Assembly: GCA_044344495.1 (NCBI GenBank)
Contig: JBIJCW010000025.1
Span: forward strand, 1 to 18,051
Origin: CAZDUS01 sp044344495
GTDB taxonomy: Bacteria; Verrucomicrobiota; Kiritimatiellia; CAIKKV01; CAITUY01
Length of the DNA: 18,051 nucleotides
Direction of reading: 5' to 3'
In this document: positions 13,358 to 18,051 of the stretch, piece by piece
How the letters are laid out: each line of letters opens with the position of its first letter
How positions within the stretch are numbered: position 1 is the first letter of the stretch
Made by a program: the position numbers and the translations under genes
The notes under the pieces: model-generated
Databases searched by the model: none
Told to the model about the DNA's origin: nothing
Seen by the model: only the letters and a program-made list of their open reading frames with translations

Positions 13358-14105
13358 GACCAAAGGTGTGATCGGGGTCATTCCCGCCCGCTGGGGGTCG
13401 ACCCGGCTGCCCGGCAAGGCACTGGCGCCGATCTGCGGTAAACCGTTGATTCAGTGGGTGTTGGAGCGGGTGCGTCAGGCTAAATGCCTGGACGAGGTGG
13501 TGGTGGCCACGGATGACGAACGGATTGTCAGTGCCGTGGCGCGACTGGGTGGTGTGGCGGTGATGACGCGGTCGGATCATCCGTCGGGGACGGACAGGGT
13601 GGCGGAAGTGGCGGCGCGATTCAGTGCGGGGATTGTCATCAACATCCAGGGCGATGAACCGCTGATAGATCCGGAGTTGATCGATCGGCTCGCTCAGGTT
13701 ATGGTGGAGGGGTGTGAGTGGGATATGGCGACGGCGGCTACGCCCATTCGCAACGCGGAGGAACTGCAGAGACCGTCGGTGGTGAAGGTGGTTTGGGGTG
13801 AAGAGGGGCGGGCGATCTATTTTTCGCGGTCGGTGATTCCCTTTGTGCGTGACGCGATGCCGGTGGGATTGCAGCATTGGAGGCATGTCGGCATCTATGC
13901 GTACCGGCGGGCGTTTTTGGACCGTCTTGTGGCGGCGCCGCCCTGTCTGCTGGAGCAGGCGGAGAAACTGGAGCAGTTACGTGCGTTGCATCTCGGGGTG
14001 CGGATGAAGGTGGTGCAGACGCAGGAAGTCGGGCTTGGGGTTGATACGCCGGAGGATGTGGTTCTGGCGGAAGCGGCGCTACGGGCGGCGGGATTGGCCA
14101 CCTGA
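13347..14105 (+). CDS. kdsB: 3-deoxy-manno-octulosonate cytidylyltransferase (CMP-KDO synthetase)
   Basis: It activates KDO with CTP for transfer to lipid A. The 252-residue product has the nucleotide-binding start VIGVIPARWGSTRLPGKAL (8-26), then ATDDERI (54-60), RSDHPSGTDR (75-84), the metal-binding INIQGDEP (98-105) and HVGIYAYRR. The ATG at 13347 overlaps the end of the heptose kinase gene. A longer frame from 13203 would lie inside that gene and lacks family similarity before MNGKTKGVIG. It sits directly before kdsA, so KDO synthesis and activation are encoded together. Confidence 0.96.
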   Translation: MNGKTKGVIGVIPARWGSTRLPGKALAPICGKPLIQWVLERVRQAKCLDEVVVATDDERIVSAVARLGGVAVMTRSDHPSGTDRVAEVAARFSAGIVINIQGDEPLIDPELIDRLAQVMVEGCEWDMATAATPIRNAEELQRPSVVKVVWGEEGRAIYFSRSVIPFVRDAMPVGLQHWRHVGIYAYRRAFLDRLVAAPPCLLEQAEKLEQLRALHLGVRMKVVQTQEVGLGVDTPEDVVLAEAALRAAGLAT

Positions 14106-14134
14106 GGGGTGTTAAACAGACAAGGACTGAAGGC

Positions 14135-14959
14135 ATGGCAAAGACGATCAAGATTGGCGGGATCAGCATGGGGCAGAGCCGGGGGTTGGCCCTGATTGCG
14201 GGTCCCTGTGTGATTGAGAGCCGGGAAGGCTGTCTGGCGATTGCGGAACGGCTGGTGAAACTGGCGAAGGCCCAGCGGATTCCGCTGGTCTTCAAGGCTT
14301 CCTATGACAAGGCGAATCGTTCTTCGGTTCGATCCTTCCGGGGGCCAGGCCTCGAGCGTGGTCTTGAGATCCTGGCGGAGGTGAAGCACCGGTTTCAGGT
14401 GCCGGTGTTGACGGACGTTCATACCGTGGAGGAAGCGGTTCGCGCGGCAAAGGTTGTGGATGTGATCCAGATCCCGGCGTTCCTGAGCCGCCAGACCGAC
14501 CTGCTGGTGGCGGCGGGGAAGACCGGGGTGGTGGTGAACATCAAGAAGGCGCAGTTCATGGCGCCGTGGGATATCAAGAATGCGATTGAGAAGGTGGAGA
14601 GCACGGGTAACCGGCAGATCCTGCTGACGGAACGGGGCGTGTCGTTCGGATACAACAATCTGGTGGCGGATATGCGCAGCCTGCTGATCATGCGGGAATT
14701 CGGCTACCCGGTGATTTTTGATGCGACGCACAGTGTGCAGAAGCCGGGCGGGGCGGGGGATCGCAGTGGGGGCGACGGGCGCTGGGCGCCGGCGCTGGCA
14801 CGTGCGGCCGTGGCGACGGGTTGCGACGGGGTGTTCCTGGAGACACATGTGAAGCCTGCGGAAGCGTTGTCGGACAAGGATAACACCGTGCCGTTGGCCG
14901 TCTTGGGCGGCTTGTGGCGCACGTTAAGGACGATTCATGAAACGGTACGGCGCGGATAA
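14135..14959 (+). CDS. kdsA: 3-deoxy-8-phosphooctulonate synthase (KDO-8-phosphate synthase)
   Basis: It condenses phosphoenolpyruvate with arabinose-5-phosphate to give KDO-8-phosphate. The 274-residue product contains LIAGPCVIES (20-29), FKASYDKANRSS (53-64), TDVHTVEEA (93-101), the AQFMAPWD segment and FDATHSVQKPGG (195-206). C25 replaces the asparagine of the E. coli-type enzyme. With H199, E236 and D247 it completes the ligand set of the metal-dependent class, as known for Aquifex aeolicus. ATG 14135 is preceded by AAGGA-like sequence in a 29-bp gap after kdsB. The 3' end overlaps the next gene by 23 bases. Confidence 0.97.
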   Translation: MAKTIKIGGISMGQSRGLALIAGPCVIESREGCLAIAERLVKLAKAQRIPLVFKASYDKANRSSVRSFRGPGLERGLEILAEVKHRFQVPVLTDVHTVEEAVRAAKVVDVIQIPAFLSRQTDLLVAAGKTGVVVNIKKAQFMAPWDIKNAIEKVESTGNRQILLTERGVSFGYNNLVADMRSLLIMREFGYPVIFDATHSVQKPGGAGDRSGGDGRWAPALARAAVATGCDGVFLETHVKPAEALSDKDNTVPLAVLGGLWRTLRTIHETVRRG

Positions 14960-15395
14960 GTGGTGGGGAGTGCTTGGGGGCTGGGTGATCCTGGCGCTGG
15001 CAATGACGGTGCGGGCCCAGTTGCCTCCGGGTCCGCAGATCATCAGCGACTTCCGGGTTCCTGAGTTTGACGAGAATGGTGTCAAGAAATCGGAAGTGTT
15101 TGGGCGTCAGGCCGAAATCCTGCCGGACGGGCAGGTCAAGATCACGGACCTGAAGATTGTGATGTTCAAGGACGGACAGGTGGAGGCGACGATCCTTGCG
15201 GACCAGTGTACGTTCGACCGCAAGGAGAAGCGGGCGTTCTCGAACTCCGCCGTGAGCATTGACCGGGGAGGCAGCATGCGGGTGACGGGGCGGGGATTCC
15301 GGTGGTCTTCCGTGGGACAGCGTATCGAGATTCTCAATGAGTCGCGTGTGGTGCTGAAGAACACCAGCGTCTGGAAAGAAGTGGAGCGAAAGTAG
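14937..15395 (+). CDS. lptC: LptC-like LPS export periplasmic protein
   Basis: LptC is the bitopic bridge between the LptBFG transporter and the LptA periplasmic chain. This 152-residue protein has one N-terminal hydrophobic segment (about 9-26, ending VRAQ), which could be an anchor or a cleavable signal. It is followed by beta-rich sequence with LPDGQVKITDLKIVMFKDG and RVTGRGFRWSSVGQRIEI, typical of the OstA/LptC jellyroll. It is shorter than the 190-residue E. coli protein. The identification rests on the fold-like pattern and on its place directly before lptA and lptB. It starts inside kdsA and ends one base before the lptA start. Confidence 0.7.
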   Translation: MKRYGADKWWGVLGGWVILALAMTVRAQLPPGPQIISDFRVPEFDENGVKKSEVFGRQAEILPDGQVKITDLKIVMFKDGQVEATILADQCTFDRKEKRAFSNSAVSIDRGGSMRVTGRGFRWSSVGQRIEILNESRVVLKNTSVWKEVERK

Positions 15396-15396
15396 C

Positions 15397-15900
15397 ATGC
15401 ATAAACAATGGATAGTGGCGTCGGTGGCCTTGTTCGCGGCGACCTGGGGATGGGCGGGCGAGAAGGCGGCAGGACTGCCGGCCATTCCTTCGGCCGGCAC
15501 CAATGAGACGGTGATCACGTCGCGGCGGCTGGATTTTGATTATCCCAGGCGGACGGCGGTCTTTGACGGCGATGTGGTGGTTACCGACGTGAGGGTGACC
15601 ATCCGTTCGGACCAGATGACGGCGCTGTTCAGTACGAACAACCAGCCCGACATGATCACGGCGGTCGGCAACGTGCTCATAGAGCAGCAGGACCGGCAGG
15701 CGACCTGCGAGAGGGCGACCTACAGCGTCAGGTCCGGTTTGCTGGTTCTGACGGGCAAGCCCATCGTGAAGCGGGGGACCGAAGTGATGTCGGGAACGCG
15801 GATTATTTTCAGTCGTGACGATGACAAGGTGAAATGCGAAGACGCCGTGCTGCGGATAGCGCCGGGGCAGGGACGAATCGAAGACTTCATGAAGCGGTGA
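15397..15900 (+). CDS. lptA: LptA/OstA-family LPS transport periplasmic protein
   Basis: LptA forms the periplasmic bridge that carries LPS to the outer membrane. The 167-residue product has a signal peptide (1-20, probable cleavage after GWA). The body has repeated beta-strand units of OstA type: VITSRRLDFDYPRRTAVFDG, VVVTDVRVTIRSDQM, ITAVGNVLIEQQDRQATCERA, and GTEVMSGTRIIFSRDDDKVKCEDAVLRI. ATG 15397 is one base after the lptC stop and the gene is followed by lptB after seven bases, so the three are co-translated. Confidence 0.85.
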   Translation: MHKQWIVASVALFAATWGWAGEKAAGLPAIPSAGTNETVITSRRLDFDYPRRTAVFDGDVVVTDVRVTIRSDQMTALFSTNNQPDMITAVGNVLIEQQDRQATCERATYSVRSGLLVLTGKPIVKRGTEVMSGTRIIFSRDDDKVKCEDAVLRIAPGQGRIEDFMKR

Positions 15901-15907
15901 GGCTCAC

Positions 15908-16633
15908 GTGGAACCATTGGTGCGAACAGAAGATTTAGTGAAGTCCTACCGGGGCAAGACGGTGGTCCAGGGGGTCAGCGTCACGGTCAATCCCGGGGAG
16001 ATTGTGGGGCTTCTGGGGCCGAATGGGGCTGGCAAGACCACCACATTCTACATGATTGTGGGGTTGATTCAGCCGACGGCGGGGAAGATTTTCTTCAAGT
16101 CGAGGAATATTTCAGCGATGCCGATGTTTGAGCGGGCTCGCATGGGCATGGGGTATCTGGCCCAGGAACCCTCCATTTTCCGCAAGTTGACGGTGGAGGA
16201 CAACATCATGGCCATTCTGGAGACGCGGAAACTGACGGCGCGGCAGCGGAAGCAACGGCTACAGGAACTGATGGGAGATCTCGGGATTGCCGGCCTGGCC
16301 AAGCAGATGGCGTTCACGTTGAGCGGTGGTGAGCGGCGGCGATTGGAGATTGCCCGGGCGTTGGTGACGGAACCGGCGATGATTCTGCTGGATGAACCTT
16401 TCAGCGGGGTGGATCCACTGGCGGTGTACGACGTCCAGGAAATCGTTCGCAGCCTGAAAAAGCGCGGATTGGGCATTTTGATCACGGACCATAGCGTCCG
16501 CGAGACGTTATCCATTGTGGATCGGGCGTATCTGATCTGCGAAGGGCGGGTCCTCAGGGAAGGAACGAGTGATTTCCTGATCAACGATGAGGTCAGTCGG
16601 GAGTTGTATTTGGGGCCGAGATTCAGTATGTAG
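15908..16633 (+). CDS. lptB: LPS export ABC transporter ATP-binding protein
   Basis: LptB is the cytoplasmic ATPase that drives LPS extraction by LptF/LptG. The 241-residue product has Walker A GPNGAGKTT (37-45), the family sequence TTTFYMIVGLI, Q86 in YLAQEPSIFRKLTVEDN, signature LSGGERRRLEIARAL (138-152), Walker B MILLDEPFSGVDP (158-170) and the switch H195. It starts with GTG, with a GTGAGG purine stretch upstream. LptF and LptG are not in the window, as is common since they usually sit elsewhere. Hpf follows after 19 bases; the rpoN gene that often separates these in Proteobacteria is absent. Confidence 0.96.
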   Translation: MEPLVRTEDLVKSYRGKTVVQGVSVTVNPGEIVGLLGPNGAGKTTTFYMIVGLIQPTAGKIFFKSRNISAMPMFERARMGMGYLAQEPSIFRKLTVEDNIMAILETRKLTARQRKQRLQELMGDLGIAGLAKQMAFTLSGGERRRLEIARALVTEPAMILLDEPFSGVDPLAVYDVQEIVRSLKKRGLGILITDHSVRETLSIVDRAYLICEGRVLREGTSDFLINDEVSRELYLGPRFSM

Positions 16634-16652
16634 TTCTTTGGAGGGCAAAACA

Positions 16653-16988
16653 ATGGCAGTTGAAATTACCGGGCGACATGTGGATGTTTCTGACAGTATG
16701 CGGGACTACGCGCAGAAGCGCGTTGCGAAATTGATGGATGAGTTTCCGCACGTGGACAAAGTGCATGTGATCATGGACATCCAGAAGTACGTGCATATGG
16801 CGGAGGCGATCATTCATGCCAGCCGGCATATCCTCGTTGAGGCCAAGGCGCAGTCGGAGAACATGTATGCGTCGATTGACGAAGTGGTGGACAAGGTGGA
16901 GAGGCAGTTGCGCCGCACGATCGACAAGCGCCACGGGCACAAAGGCGACGAGAAGCTCAGGGATATTGAGGCGATTCCAGAAGCATGA
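16653..16988 (+). CDS. hpf: Ribosome hibernation promoting factor (short HPF/RaiA family)
   Basis: This small protein binds the 30S decoding region and stabilises inactive ribosomes in stationary phase or stress. The 111-residue product begins with the family pattern EITGRHVDVSDSMRDYAQKRVAKLMDEFP. It continues with HVIMDIQKYVHMAEAIIHASRHILVEAKAQSENMYASIDEVVDKVERQLRR, where the central AEAIIHA and the DMYASID-like segment are diagnostic. The C-terminal dimerisation domain of long HPF is missing. The ATG at 16653 follows GGAGG at good spacing. It lies 11 bases before hprK. Confidence 0.95.
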   Translation: MAVEITGRHVDVSDSMRDYAQKRVAKLMDEFPHVDKVHVIMDIQKYVHMAEAIIHASRHILVEAKAQSENMYASIDEVVDKVERQLRRTIDKRHGHKGDEKLRDIEAIPEA

Positions 16989-16999
16989 GGTGAGTTCCC

Positions 17000-17968
17000 A
17001 TGAGCGAATCCGGTGTTCAGAGGACGGTGGTGACGGTTGACGACTTTTTGAAAGCCGGGCAGACCCGTTTGGATTTGGACCTGGTGGCGGGCGAGTCGGG
17101 ATTGAACCGGAAGATTGATGAGGCGGCGGTAAACCGGCCGGGCTTGGCGTTGACGGGGTTTTTCAGTTATTTCGCCCCCCGTCGACTTCAGACGTTTGGT
17201 CATGCGGAGATGGCCTATCTGCAGTCGCTGGCGGGTGACGAGCGGCGCAAGCGACTGCAACAGTTGTTTGAACGCCATATTCCCTGTCTGGTGTTGACGC
17301 GGCGGCATCGCGTGTTGCCGGAGTTGGCGGCACTGGCGGAGGAGTTCAAGACGCCGGTGCTACGGACGCCGATGGTTACCAAGCACTTTGTCAATGCCGC
17401 GACGATCGTCATGGAGAACCTGATGGCGCCGCGCCAGGTGGTTCTGGGGACGATGGTGGAGATTCTGGGGTTGGGGGTGTTGTTGACGGGGAAGGCGGGG
17501 GTGGGCAAGAGTGAGACGGCGTTGTCGTTGATCAAGAAGGGGCACAGTCTGGTGGCGGATGATGTGACGTCGTGCCGGGTGGACAGTTCCGGGACGGTGG
17601 TGGGGGCCCCGATGAGGGCGACCCGGTATCACATGGAGATTCGCGGGCTGGGGATCATTCATGTGCCCAGTCTGTTCGGGGTGGCGTCGGTGCGGAATGA
17701 GAAGCGTCTGGATATGGTGATCAACCTGTGCAGCATGGAATCGGTGGTCTCCGAAGACCGGAGCGGCCAGACGGCGGGGGTGCGGAGTATTCTGGGGGTG
17801 GAAGTGCCGTGCATCAGTCTTCCCGTGGCGCCGGGGCGTGATGTGGCGAATGTGATTGAAGTGGCGGCCCTGGACCAGATGTTGAAGCGGCTGGGACATG
17901 ATGCGGCGAAGGAATTGGACGAGAAATTGATTTCGATGTTGGCAGATGGAGGGAAGGCGGATGAATAA
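17000..17968 (+). CDS. hprK: HPr kinase/phosphorylase
   Basis: It phosphorylates HPr on a serine using ATP or pyrophosphate and reverses the reaction, linking metabolite levels to carbon regulation. The 322-residue product has an N-terminal regulatory domain (about 10-130, with NRPGLALTGFF). The catalytic domain has P-loop GKAGVGKSE (164-172), VADD (185-188, catalytic Asp pair), the signature EIRGLGIIHVPSLFG (213-227) and LPVAPGRDVANVIEVAA near the end. The histidine normally found about 15 residues before the P-loop (in HG-LVD) appears to be Leu149. The stop overlaps the ptsH ATG by eight bases, a strong functional pairing. Confidence 0.95.
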   Translation: MSESGVQRTVVTVDDFLKAGQTRLDLDLVAGESGLNRKIDEAAVNRPGLALTGFFSYFAPRRLQTFGHAEMAYLQSLAGDERRKRLQQLFERHIPCLVLTRRHRVLPELAALAEEFKTPVLRTPMVTKHFVNAATIVMENLMAPRQVVLGTMVEILGLGVLLTGKAGVGKSETALSLIKKGHSLVADDVTSCRVDSSGTVVGAPMRATRYHMEIRGLGIIHVPSLFGVASVRNEKRLDMVINLCSMESVVSEDRSGQTAGVRSILGVEVPCISLPVAPGRDVANVIEVAALDQMLKRLGHDAAKELDEKLISMLADGGKADE

Positions 17969-18051
17969 GCGCGATTCAAGCCGCACGTCTGCCGGTCGGA
18001 TTATGGTCCGTGAGCTCAAGGTCATCAACCAGCTCGGGTTGCATGCACGGC
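17961..18051 (+). CDS. ptsH: HPr phosphocarrier protein (partial, truncated at window end)
   Basis: The last 91 bases encode an HPr N-terminus, ending VINQLGLHAR, where the histidine is the phosphorylation site of the PTS. The ATG at 17961 overlaps the hprK stop and has GGAGGGAAGG upstream. It would give a 14-residue extension compared with usual HPr. An in-frame ATG at 18003 would place the active-site histidine at residue 14, close to the normal position 15, but has a weaker binding site. The regulatory serine lies beyond the window. Confidence 0.88.
   Translation, partial: MNKRDSSRTSAGRIMVRELKVINQLGLHAR

Overview
The window looks like a high-G+C Gram-negative chromosome of ordinary housekeeping content. 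It carries outer-membrane/LPS functions (KDO synthesis and activation, heptose kinase, Lpt export) together with an HprK-HPr pair. It shows no phage, IS, CRISPR or toxin signatures. That mix, with a standalone heptose kinase and a ffs-dnaX-ybaB-recR cluster, would fit a PVC-superphylum bacterium (Verrucomicrobiota or Kiritimatiellota-like) or another deep Gram-negative lineage. This assignment is inference only.

Left part (1-2299, + strand): the tail of an unidentified gene, then an EcfT/CbiQ permease and EcfA/CbiO ATPase pair (metal or vitamin uptake), then a divergent NUDIX-like protein. This unit converges on a minus-strand group (5178 to 2406) transcribed as nrdR, an unrecognised gene, a Tat-exported amidase and purC. 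A roughly 240-bp divergent control region (5179-5421) holds back-to-back sigma70-type promoters. The rightward promoter drives a short structured leader ending in a perfect intrinsic terminator just before a CDF metal-efflux gene. That leader is the best candidate for an undescribed regulatory element. serC follows the CDF gene.

Middle: a minus-strand tRNA-Arg(CCG) with encoded CCA, then the SRP RNA gene on the + strand, then dnaX.

Right part (8098-18051): fourteen consecutive + strand genes with gaps of 30 bp or less, or overlaps. The order is dnaX, ybaB, recR, a YggS-type PLP protein, an AsmA-like membrane protein, heptose kinase, kdsB, kdsA, lptC, lptA, lptB, hpf, hprK, and ptsH (cut by the window edge). 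It joins a clamp-loader/recombination block to an LPS core synthesis and export block and then to a ribosome-hibernation and carbon-regulation block. Short degenerate GAATGGTGA-type repeats occupy several of the gene junctions.

I found no clear novel multi-gene system. The items most worth a second look are the CDF leader RNA, the nrdR-linked unknown gene, the extended SRP RNA helix, the AsmA-like gene inside the LPS cluster, and the dispersed intergenic repeat.
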